Positions 25,509 through 33,440 of a stretch of DNA of 64,000 nucleotides are shown here, one piece after another. A program made the translations under genes and the position numbers. A model generated the notes under the pieces. That model saw nothing but the letters and a program-made list of their open reading frames with translations, did no database searches and was not told the DNA's origin. How positions within the stretch are numbered: position 1 is the stretch's first letter; every line of letters begins with the position of its first letter. Source of the DNA: Marchantia polymorpha subsp. ruderalis (lineage: Eukaryota; Streptophyta; Marchantiopsida; Marchantiales; Marchantiaceae); NCBI GenBank assembly GCA_037833965.1, contig AP031354.1:350001-414000 (forward strand), read 5' to 3'.

Positions 25509-25940
25509 CTTAGGGAGTTATCGCTACTGGAAGAAACGGAGGCGGTCGCCTTCGGCGGAAGGATTTCGCCACCGGCGCGAATTCCGCCTACGCGGAAGGG
25601 GGAATCAAATTTTGTCCTATGCGCGGACGAAGGCGTTCGCCTGAGCACAGGCAAAGTAGGGTTAGGGAAGGCGCGAAGTCCGCCTACGCACAGGCGAACG
25701 CCTGTGCACAGGCACTTCGGCGTCGGCGGAAAATCCGCCTTGGGCCCTAGAAATGCGCCTTGTGAGGTAGAAAGTGTACGGCGCCTTCCGCGCCAGCGCG
25801 GCGCCACGTACGGCCGCCAGAGTAATCCCATCGGTACGGACCGTGCGGACGGCACGGGTGGATGCGCTCTTGGACGGACGGAGTTGCGGCGGCGGAAGCG
25901 CCGACGGAGAGACAAGGAACGGACAGACTGGACGGAGACG

Positions 25941-25956
25941 GCTGACCACGGTCAAC
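25941..25956. promoter_or_regulatory. W-box-type half palindrome in 5' LTR U3
   Basis: GCTGACCACGGTCAAC keeps one TTGACC site on the minus strand and a one-base-changed partner. Older LTRs have the perfect palindrome at this place. Confidence 0.35.
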
Positions 25957-26351
25957 GCCTTCCGCGCCAGCGCAGCGCCGCGGACGGAATTCGCCTGTGC
26001 ACAGGAGGATGTTCAAGTTCCGCACCGGCGGAGGATCCGCCGAGGCTCCTGCCTGCGCACAGGCAGGAGTTGAATTTTTGTCCGATATGCGGACACACGC
26101 GTCAAGGCAGAAGGAGATTGGCCGAGGGGCGGTACGAACAAGTGTACCGCGCAAGGCGGAAAACTCGCCTTCGGCGCTACGCCCCCATGTCCGCAGGGCG
26201 ACACGCTCGCGGAGTTCAAATACGCCAATTCGAGCGTGAGAGTTTAATCGACGACGGCGGAGCGTGAAGCCGCGCGTGAGAGCGAAGACCGTTCCAGCGT
26301 ACAGCCGGCGCGGCCATCAAGTGAGACGTTCTTCACGACCAAGAGCCGACC

Positions 26352-29300
26352 ATGACCTTCGACCGGGCGGCGGAGAGCGTCCCATTCTTGAATTCGAGAT
26401 TCCAATCTCTTGTGCGCGCTGCGCGCATCCATCTGCTGGCTGCGGACCATTCTCGACGTCGTCACACAGGAGATTTCTTGCTGATTGAGGGAGAAGTGAG
26501 TACGCGTGATTTGGAATTGAGAGCGATTAGAGTTTGCCGAGAGAGAAAGAAACGCGGACAGTGCGGAAGTAGAATGAGCGGGCGAGCGAACCCCAGGAAC
26601 GCAATGGCGAGACCGAGCAGATTGCGGATGGTGCCACTTCGCCTGCCGCAGAACGGGCTGCGCGCTTTCGAAGAGCGCTTGATAGCAAGAAAGCTCGATT
26701 TCTTGTTATGGGGATGGAATTACATCTGCGCGAATATGGTGCGCGAGTGGCTAGAGCCACAGGGACCACCCTCGCGCGGATTGCGTCCGCATGTTGACCG
26801 GTGGACAGTCCAAGATTGGGCGCAAGCGTTGGGAAGATGTGCTGGCATGCCAGGGCATCTCCTTTTCGACAGTGAGAGCATCAAGGTGACCAAGCAAGAA
26901 GAGGCGCAATTTGTGGAGCTGTTCAAGACCGGGAGGTCTACCAAGAATGGGTACAGGACCCGTGATTACAAGGATCGATTTCGCCGGACTTTGTCCGCGG
27001 CGCTGATGCAATTACTGCAGCCGCACCGCGCCTGCTACATCACATTGTGGCAGGTCTCTTTTGTGGAGTGCGTCATCGAGGGAACTCCAATTCACTGGGC
27101 GAGCATCCTGCACAGGGTGATGCGACAGCACGCGTTTGAGGAGAAGGGGGGAACTCTAAACCATCTTTCTCCTTTCCTCATCAATTTTTATCGACAGCGA
27201 AATTGTTTGACAGCGGCGGAGCTTGAACATTTTCCGCCATTGTCCATCGACCATCCCGGGAAGTATGTGCGGGAGAACGAGGTCGACACTGACGCAGAGG
27301 AGTCCCCGACTTCTACCCCATCAAGACGGAGAGACGAAGGGAGACACACCCCTGCAGCGCGAGTGCCGCGGAAGCGGCGATGGAGGGAAGAGTCCGAAGA
27401 GGAGCAGCATCAAGAACTCTCTGCTCCCATTCGACCGCGGCCGCTGTGCGAGCCATACAGCCGGCCGAAGCAGAAGGCACGCAGACTGGTGTTGCCAGCT
27501 GACAGTGCAGACACGGCGACGATTGCGACGGAGATAGGAAGTGCGTCGCCGGAGAGGCGAGAGGAAGCGCGGACGACCGCAGGAGCGACGGGCCACGCTG
27601 CAACCTCGTCGGGAGAGAGGCCGCCTACGGGCCAAGGGCCTCCGGAGTTACCACGTGCGATGCGGACAGAGGTTCCGTTTGCGCACAGGCGAACCTCCGC
27701 GGACGGACGAGCCTCCGCGGACCGGCGAACACAAGTGGACGTGGATCTACGCTTACGCGTGGGAAGGAGCAGTCCGCCTGTGCACAGGCGCTCGCCTGTG
27801 CACAGGTCGCCTGTGCACAGGTCACCTGTGCACAGAACACCTCCGCACGTGCCGCCTGTGCACAGGCAAGAATCACCCCCGTTCCAACGTAGGAAGGGGA
27901 AGGAGCCGGCGGAAGAACCGCCTACGAGACACCGGCCCTCGGGGCCAGACCCTCCGGCGCACCACGCGCCGCAATTCGCGCCTTCGGCGCCAGGGCCTTC
28001 GAGCCGAGGGTATACGAGCAGAGAGCGTGCGGAGGCCGCACCATCGGCGGGAAGTCCGCCGATAGATGCGCCTTCGGCGGTAGGGCCTATAGGCCGAGGA
28101 ACATCGGGCGTGCGGCCCCCGGCCATGTCGCCTTCGGCGATAGATGTCCGCGGCGCTACGCCTGCGGCGGACAAGGCGCCGGCAAATGCGCCTGCGCACG
28201 GGCCGGGCACAGCCCCCACGGACCGATCGAGGGAGCAGCAGACGGAAGAGCGGAGTGACTGTCCGCGGGACGACATCTCGATGCGCGATGCGCAATCCAA
28301 CCCCGCGCAGCCACCCTCCGCTCGATCGCCTTCGGCGACGGACGACGGCGACAGAGAGAATGCGGGAGGCAATCAACAAGTAAGCGACGGGGATGCCGCG
28401 CGGGTACATTCGCCTTCCGCCTTAGACATTTTGGCGACGAGCAGCGAGGCCGCAGCCGTGCCTTCGCAAGCAGCACACGTCGAGGACGTGCAGCCCCACT
28501 CGGGGCAGTCGCCGACGCATTCAATGGCGACTGAAATTCTCCACTCGGATGATGACGACGGAGGCTCCACGGAAGAAATGTCAGGAGCAGGAGACACCGA
28601 GGAGGAGGAGGAGGAAATTGTTGGAGCGCCGGCGGCGGCGCTCTCTGAGCAGGTGATTCCGTTGCTGCGGTACTTGGATCGCAAGGTCGATAAATACGCC
28701 GACCCACTCCAGCCGGGATCTTACATCGAGTTAGTGCGCAGGAGGACTCGCACTAAAGTCCACACCAGCAAGCTATTAGCTAGAGTGGACCAGGAGTTGA
28801 GGGACTTGAAGGAGAAGCATGAGTGCTTGTGGGGACAGTACAAGCTTAATCAGAAATTCTACAAGCACTCCGAGAAGATGAAGGATGAGAAACTGGGCGA
28901 GCTCACCAAGGAGCAGGTGAAGGTCAAGGAAGCACTCGATTTTGAGCAGGCCCAGAATCGGATTTTGTCAGAGGAGCTCGTGCGACAGACGCGGTTGTTG
29001 GAACAATGTCAGCTCGCACGGCAGGCGGATGAAGAATTAATCCGCAGTCTGCAGTCAGAGTGTGGCGAATTGAGGGCGCAACGTGCTGAAGCCGAATCGC
29101 AATTAGTGACGATTGAAGAGGATCGCAGGAAGGAGGCGGATCGCACGAAGGTGGAGACGGCGAGGCGAGTCGCCCACTGTCTCAAGGGCTACGCCCACTG
29201 GGAAGTGAAGGCGCAGGAGAAACTCACACTGCGTGAGTTTGAATTGCGCGCAGCCGGGTTGTTGTCAGGCGACAGTAGGAGTCGGCGGAAGGTAGCAAAG

Positions 29301-29504
29301 AAGCTCGAGGCCTTTCTGTCGAAGGCACAGGATACCATGTCCGCCCTCGAGGGGGAGGTGTCCGCGGCGTTGCAGCGGTTGGGACTGCGCAGTCGAGCGG
29401 AAGAGTGGCAGAGTAGAGAGTTAGTGCGCGGCAGTCGGCCGCGTAGGAGACGTAGTACAGGTTCCGCGGAGTGTAGTGTAGCGTGGTTCCGTGCAGGCGT
29501 GTAG
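26352..29504 (+). CDS. LTR-encoded (U3) protein, 1050 aa, 5' LTR copy
   Basis: A single uninterrupted frame inside U3. ATG at 26352 is chosen because every related LTR starts at the same ATG. Residues about 88-300 form a conserved, globular-looking domain rich in Trp and Arg (LRMVPLRLPQNGLRAF, LLWGWNYICANMV, CYITLWQVSFVEC, HRVMRQHAFEEKGG). Residues about 310-740 are disordered and rich in Pro, Ser and Arg, with SPVHR-type repeats encoded by GTGCAC palindromes. An acidic run precedes a long coiled coil (about 770-1010) and a basic tail. No signal peptide, membrane segment or enzyme motif is visible. I do not recognise the family; a link to uncharacterised plant transposon-associated domains is only a guess. 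Its promoter is unclear, because the LTR TATA box lies downstream. Confidence 0.8.
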   Translation: MTFDRAAESVPFLNSRFQSLVRAARIHLLAADHSRRRHTGDFLLIEGEVSTRDLELRAIRVCRERKKRGQCGSRMSGRANPRNAMARPSRLRMVPLRLPQNGLRAFEERLIARKLDFLLWGWNYICANMVREWLEPQGPPSRGLRPHVDRWTVQDWAQALGRCAGMPGHLLFDSESIKVTKQEEAQFVELFKTGRSTKNGYRTRDYKDRFRRTLSAALMQLLQPHRACYITLWQVSFVECVIEGTPIHWASILHRVMRQHAFEEKGGTLNHLSPFLINFYRQRNCLTAAELEHFPPLSIDHPGKYVRENEVDTDAEESPTSTPSRRRDEGRHTPAARVPRKRRWREESEEEQHQELSAPIRPRPLCEPYSRPKQKARRLVLPADSADTATIATEIGSASPERREEARTTAGATGHAATSSGERPPTGQGPPELPRAMRTEVPFAHRRTSADGRASADRRTQVDVDLRLRVGRSSPPVHRRSPVHRSPVHRSPVHRTPPHVPPVHRQESPPFQRRKGKEPAEEPPTRHRPSGPDPPAHHAPQFAPSAPGPSSRGYTSRERAEAAPSAGSPPIDAPSAVGPIGRGTSGVRPPAMSPSAIDVRGATPAADKAPANAPAHGPGTAPTDRSREQQTEERSDCPRDDISMRDAQSNPAQPPSARSPSATDDGDRENAGGNQQVSDGDAARVHSPSALDILATSSEAAAVPSQAAHVEDVQPHSGQSPTHSMATEILHSDDDDGGSTEEMSGAGDTEEEEEEIVGAPAAALSEQVIPLLRYLDRKVDKYADPLQPGSYIELVRRRTRTKVHTSKLLARVDQELRDLKEKHECLWGQYKLNQKFYKHSEKMKDEKLGELTKEQVKVKEALDFEQAQNRILSEELVRQTRLLEQCQLARQADEELIRSLQSECGELRAQRAEAESQLVTIEEDRRKEADRTKVETARRVAHCLKGYAHWEVKAQEKLTLREFELRAAGLLSGDSRSRRKVAKKLEAFLSKAQDTMSALEGEVSAALQRLGLRSRAEEWQSRELVRGSRPRRRRSTGSAECSVAWFRAGV

Positions 29505-29540
29505 CGTAGTGCAGTGTAGTGTTAGTTAGGATTTAGAAGG

Positions 29541-29550
29541 TATAAAATAG
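29541..29550 (+). promoter_or_regulatory. TATA box of the 5' LTR, likely genomic RNA promoter
   Basis: TATAAAATAG lies 36 bp after the U3 ORF stop, and the same context is conserved in all LTR copies. RNA would start about 30 bp downstream, giving a leader of about 1 kb before gag. This sets the U3/R boundary after the ORF. Confidence 0.7.
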
Positions 29551-29949
29551 TTCCAGGCGTTTTGCCTGGGGTTCTTTCCCATCAGAAGTATAGATCAGGA
29601 ACCCATTTCCTTTGCGTGTTTGTGTCCTTGAGTTCTGTCACCACGCACGAGGAGTTACAACTTAGCGTTCCGCATTTTGTAGCTGAAGGCCTTCGGCCGA
29701 ATGTTCAGAGCTAGTACATTGGTTAGAGACTTGAGTAGTTCGGATCTGCACCTGCGGGTGACTGCCGATGCTCAGAGCCAGTGACTAGTTAGATACTTGA
29801 ACAGTTTCGCCCCTACACCTTCGAGTGTTTCTTTCTGATTGTACTCCTTGGGATTTTTCCCCTGAATGCCAAAGTGAAGTTTTGCTACTTCGTGTAAGCC
29901 TTGGTTGTAAATTCAGGTTACGCTGCAGCAGGTGCCTTGAGGGTAACCC

Positions 29950-30420
29950 CTGTAGTAGTTCTGGGAATGACAAGTGCCTGAGAATTCAAACTCTTCAATA
30001 GACTGTTGTTGTGCTACTGGAATGTTTCTCAGTGAGTCCTTCAGTGTGGACCTGTGTTCTCTGCGCGTTTTGTGAGTTGAGAGTGTTGTTCACCGCGTCT
30101 GAGTGACTTCGATCCGAAGTAGGCAGTCCAAACCGGGTTTCCTACACTAGCAGCAAGCTAGTGGAAGTGTTGTAAAAGCCGGAGTTGGAAGTCACTACCC
30201 GCAGCTTCGCAGAGTGTACTCTTGAGAGACTTTCCCCCCTGAAATCTTGAAGTAGAGGTCCTAACGGATCTCTGGGTTGTGTTTCTGTAGTTTCAGGTGT
30301 GTGTGTGTGTGTGTGTGTTACGCTGCACTGTGCGACCTCCGAGTGCGCTCCGAGTGGACACTTGCAGTATTTCTGGGAGTGACAGTCGCCTGAGAATTCA
30401 AACTCCTCAATAGTCTGTTA
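29950..30420 (+). repeat. Duplicated block in the LTR tail
   Basis: TTCTGGGAATGACAAGTGCC with CTTCAATAGACTG (about 29957-30006) recurs as TTCTGGGAGTGACAGTCGCC with CTCAATAGTCTG (about 30371-30418). A second pair of shorter repeats lies upstream: TTAGAGACTTGAGTAGTTC and TTAGATACTTGAACAGTTTC, near 29724 and 29789. The same arrangement occurs in all LTR tails of the window. Confidence 0.7.
30298..30319. repeat. (GT)11 tract in 5' LTR tail
   Basis: Two bases longer than the equivalent tract in the 3' LTR (41511-41531). Confidence 0.9.
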
Positions 30421-30538
30421 AAACGTGACACTTTGTACCCTGTGTGTTCCTCTGTCCCTGTGGGTTCGACCTTTCTACCACTATATTGCAGTTTTAGCCT
30501 TTAGTGGGTTATTACATAAGAAGCCGACAACTTCTTTT

Positions 30539-30556
30539 TGGCGCCGCTGCCGGGGA
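30539..30556 (+). other. Primer-binding site complementary to tRNA-Asp
   Basis: TGGCGCCGCTGCCGGGGA lies 22 bp inside the 5' LTR end. It matches the known plant tRNA-Asp primer site with one change (C where T is usual, compatible with G-U pairing). Athila-type Gypsy elements commonly use this primer. The defective minus-strand element has the site at the same spacing (47141-47158). Confidence 0.85.
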
Positions 30557-30602
30557 CAGTTGCGTCAACACCGGGGTTTTTACGAGCAGTCATGCTCGGT
30601 GA

Positions 30603-33434
30603 ATGTCGACTGGGGCTGGCGGGAGCAACCTAAGTGCTAGAGCTGTCCGCAAGTTCCGACGAGATTCAGAGAAGGCCGTGGAAGAGACACGGCGTCAAAA
30701 CAAGAAAACACCAAAAAGAGTACCTAAGCCTAGTTCGGCCGACGCCCTTGGGGAACCTACCCCCGACGACTCGGAACCAAACTTGGTGCTTACAGTTCTA
30801 CTAGATATTCCTTGCACGGACCCGCCTAGTGAAGTAGAACCGACCGCCCGAAGACCGTCGACAGACACACCGATGGCGGACGGACAAGCCAATGTGCGGC
30901 TACCTCAGCCGATTACTAAACATTCCTACCCGAAGTACAAAGGGAGTGGGGATGACGACGATGCAGATTCATACATCAAGTTGTTCGAGTCGGTGTCTAT
31001 TGCCAATCGCGAGATCGCAGACGACGACCGACTAAGGATCTTTCCAAGCCTTCTGCGGAAGAAAGCGAGGAGTTGGTATAATCACGAGAGCATCGATCCG
31101 ACTGGGTTGACAACATGGGCCCAGCTGAAGGAGAAGTTCCTTCGCCGCTTTCGCGAGCTCGGCTACGACAGCCGGGTTTTGACGAAGTTACGTAATTTGC
31201 AGCGAGAGAAGAAGGAGAGTCTGCGTGACTACACTGAGAGATTTCTGGACCTCCTCGACAGAATACCGAAAACAGGACCAGGGTCCCCTTTCTCGGTACA
31301 ACAAGCTGTGGATTGGTACGTGACCGGTTTAACTCGGGAGATGGAGACTTTTTGCCGACGCAGCAAGTGCGACACTATTGAGGACGTGATTGCATCGGCA
31401 GAAGCCTTCGAAACTTCCACTCTCAACCGAAGAGGGAGAGAGAGACGGGAGTCGAAGGAACGAAAACCGAAGGGGGGGCGAAGACGACGTAGAGGTACAA
31501 CTCCGTCATCGGAGGAATCGTCTTCGGACGAGAACCGTTCTTCATCCGAAGAAGAGGAAACCTCATCGTCGGAGGAGGAGAAGAAGAGGAAGAAGCATGG
31601 GTCAGCGAAGAAAAAGGGCATCCGACGAGTGACTACGGACAGAGCGCCGGGAGATATAGCTTCGAAGATGGAGACCCTTGTGAAGGACTTCGCCGATCTC
31701 AAGGTTCAAGTGGTAGGCGGGCATGATCGCAGAAAATCACCCGGGAGAGTGCGAGCGAACTTATGGTGTACTACGTGCGGGGCGGTGGGACATGCAAACA
31801 CCGAGTGCCTTACCACCCGGCCGTCATATCCAGTCAACGCAGTAGAGTGGGCGCAACCGTACTATGGAGAGCACCCTCAGTACTATGGAGAGGCTAGCGA
31901 AGAGACAGCCTACGCCGTCCAGTCGGTTCCTACCCCTCCTGCAGTTTCAGCAATGCAAGTCCCACGATATATTCCGGTGGATCGGGCCACTACGGTACCT
32001 GTGAGGCGGAGAGCACCTCCAGGGACGTTTGACCCACCGCCACCTCGAGCTTGTTATAATTGCGGGGAAGTTGGGCACTTCTCACCGCAGTGTCCCCATC
32101 CAAAAAGGCGAAACGATTATGCTCCGACATGTAGTAATTGCAAGAAGGTCGGGCACACTGCGCCAGAGTGTGATCAGCCACCAGTCCCTCGGCCAGTGGT
32201 ACGATTTGTGAACACTCCTGCCAAGGAGGACGTGCAAGTTAACCAGGTCGAAGTAGGTTCAGACGGGGATGGCGAAGACGAAGAATGGCCGGCTGAAGAG
32301 GTTATGTGCGCACGGGTCGAAACTCGTAGCTCCAAGAAATCCAAGGAGCAAGAGCGTGACACTCGCAAGCACGAACGGAGAACCGCCGACCGGACGGGAA
32401 AAGGAAAGGAGAAGACATCCAGCAAGTCCGACTCGCGACCTGCTCGGAAGACTTCGGCTACGCGGGAGGCACCAGCAGTGCGCCCCCAGACAGCAGTCGA
32501 GGACGAGCCAGTGCGCCTACTGAAACGTGACTATGCTCCGGATATCCGCAACGAGGTAGCCAACCTGTTGCAGGAAGCGATCCGCACGCAAAAGGACCCA
32601 CCGCGGCCAGACTTGACATCCTCCCTTGGGGCGAAGTTGGCAGCCACCGTGGAACCTCGCAGAGCGTCGCCGACCCTGGCGACCCAACGCGCCCACTATG
32701 ACTTGGTTGAAGATCTCGGGAGTCGAAAAGTGAACATCACGTTCAAGCAGCTCTTGGAGGACAATAAGACGTATCGGAGAATGTTGATGCTTTCGCTACG
32801 GCATCCGCGGAAGCCGCGCGCATCCACATCCTCTCAAGTATATCAAGTGGAGAGCGAAGACCAAGGGCCACCCGAGATCGATGTAGAGATCGCAGGGTGT
32901 TGTGTACGCAGAGTGCCAATCGACTCTGGATCAGGAGTCAACATAATGACGGAGGATACAGCGAGGGCCTTGGGGTACAGTCAATACGAACCCTCGAAGC
33001 GTGTGTTGAGATTGGCGGATCAGACGCGGAGAATGCCTGCAGGTATGCTGCGCAATGTCAAGACAACCATCGGGGGTGCGGACTTTCGGTTGACGTATAT
33101 CATCCTTCAACCGATGATGAAGCAGGGCTATGACGTTCTGCTCGGGCGACCATGGCTATATGGTGCACAAGTCAGATGTGATTGGCGAAGACATCGCCTT
33201 AAGTTTCCTCACCCTTCGGAACCGACCAAAACCATTACGGTACCCTGGAATAGGGTCAGGCACGAAGGAGAGACCCCATCGACAAGTGCAGGTTACACAA
33301 CGGGCGAGGACAGTGAGTCGACCGCGCGATCGGATTCCAGTGGTACCGAATCCGATTACTTCGTGGGATTCGTTGCCTGCTGTTCGGTGGAAGAAGAAGA
33401 AGAGCCGGAAGCTATTCAGCCGGAAGACGAATAG
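30603..33434 (+). CDS. gag-pro: Gag-protease polyprotein (943 aa)
   Basis: ATG at 30603 lies 46 bp after the PBS. Capsid-type retrotransposon gag sequence spans about residues 100-235 (KHSYPK, SLLRKKARSWYN, RRFRELGYDSR, LRDYTERFLDLLDR). A Ser/Glu-rich acidic stretch follows (about 295-330). Three CCHC zinc knuckles of the form CX2CX4HX4C begin near residues 389, 484 and 510, the RNA-binding nucleocapsid part. The aspartic protease starts at VPIDSGSGVN (Asp near residue 774) and includes VLLGRPW. It assembles the particle and, through the protease, cuts the polyproteins. It ends in TAG at 33432-33434, in the same frame as pol. Confidence 0.95.
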   Translation: MSTGAGGSNLSARAVRKFRRDSEKAVEETRRQNKKTPKRVPKPSSADALGEPTPDDSEPNLVLTVLLDIPCTDPPSEVEPTARRPSTDTPMADGQANVRLPQPITKHSYPKYKGSGDDDDADSYIKLFESVSIANREIADDDRLRIFPSLLRKKARSWYNHESIDPTGLTTWAQLKEKFLRRFRELGYDSRVLTKLRNLQREKKESLRDYTERFLDLLDRIPKTGPGSPFSVQQAVDWYVTGLTREMETFCRRSKCDTIEDVIASAEAFETSTLNRRGRERRESKERKPKGGRRRRRGTTPSSEESSSDENRSSSEEEETSSSEEEKKRKKHGSAKKKGIRRVTTDRAPGDIASKMETLVKDFADLKVQVVGGHDRRKSPGRVRANLWCTTCGAVGHANTECLTTRPSYPVNAVEWAQPYYGEHPQYYGEASEETAYAVQSVPTPPAVSAMQVPRYIPVDRATTVPVRRRAPPGTFDPPPPRACYNCGEVGHFSPQCPHPKRRNDYAPTCSNCKKVGHTAPECDQPPVPRPVVRFVNTPAKEDVQVNQVEVGSDGDGEDEEWPAEEVMCARVETRSSKKSKEQERDTRKHERRTADRTGKGKEKTSSKSDSRPARKTSATREAPAVRPQTAVEDEPVRLLKRDYAPDIRNEVANLLQEAIRTQKDPPRPDLTSSLGAKLAATVEPRRASPTLATQRAHYDLVEDLGSRKVNITFKQLLEDNKTYRRMLMLSLRHPRKPRASTSSQVYQVESEDQGPPEIDVEIAGCCVRRVPIDSGSGVNIMTEDTARALGYSQYEPSKRVLRLADQTRRMPAGMLRNVKTTIGGADFRLTYIILQPMMKQGYDVLLGRPWLYGAQVRCDWRRHRLKFPHPSEPTKTITVPWNRVRHEGETPSTSAGYTTGEDSESTARSDSSGTESDYFVGFVACCSVEEEEEPEAIQPEDE

Positions 33435-33440
33435 CAATTA
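33432..33440 (+). other. Predicted gag-pol stop-codon readthrough site (TAG CAA TTA)
   Basis: The single stop between gag-pro and pol is TAG followed directly by CAATTA. This fits the known leaky-stop context UAG-CAR-YYA and equals the tobacco mosaic virus replicase site. The frame stays open on both sides. Pol has no ATG until residue about 65 of the frame, so reinitiation there would lose its N-terminus. Readthrough is inferred from sequence alone. Confidence 0.75.

Larger units (their letters stand above)
25131..30516 (+). repeat. 5' LTR of the intact element (5386 bp)
   Basis: It begins TGTGGTACCCCAC and ends GTTATTACA. Layout: a U3 leader with the CTAACGAG module and GC-rich palindromes, a 1050-codon ORF (26352-29504), a TATA box (29541-29550), then an about 0.95-kb R/U5 tail with internally repeated blocks and a GT tract. 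U3 is thus about 4.4 kb, exceptionally long. Confidence 0.95.

Noticed and set aside
25449..26267. 272-codon frame upstream of the U3 ORF (also 36631-37449)
   Set aside because: It falls in the palindrome-rich non-coding part of U3, is Arg-rich and repetitive, and I saw no matching frame in the other LTRs.
27770..27860. Regularly spaced GTGCAC repeats resembling a small CRISPR-like array
   Set aside because: The units are short palindromes in a eukaryotic retrotransposon ORF with no distinct spacers and no cas genes.
27410..28372. Long open frames antisense to the U3 ORF (also 38592-39587 and similar)
   Set aside because: They lie opposite the GC-rich repeat part of the real ORF, have repetitive composition, and are not kept in other LTR copies. 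They are shadows of the coding frame.
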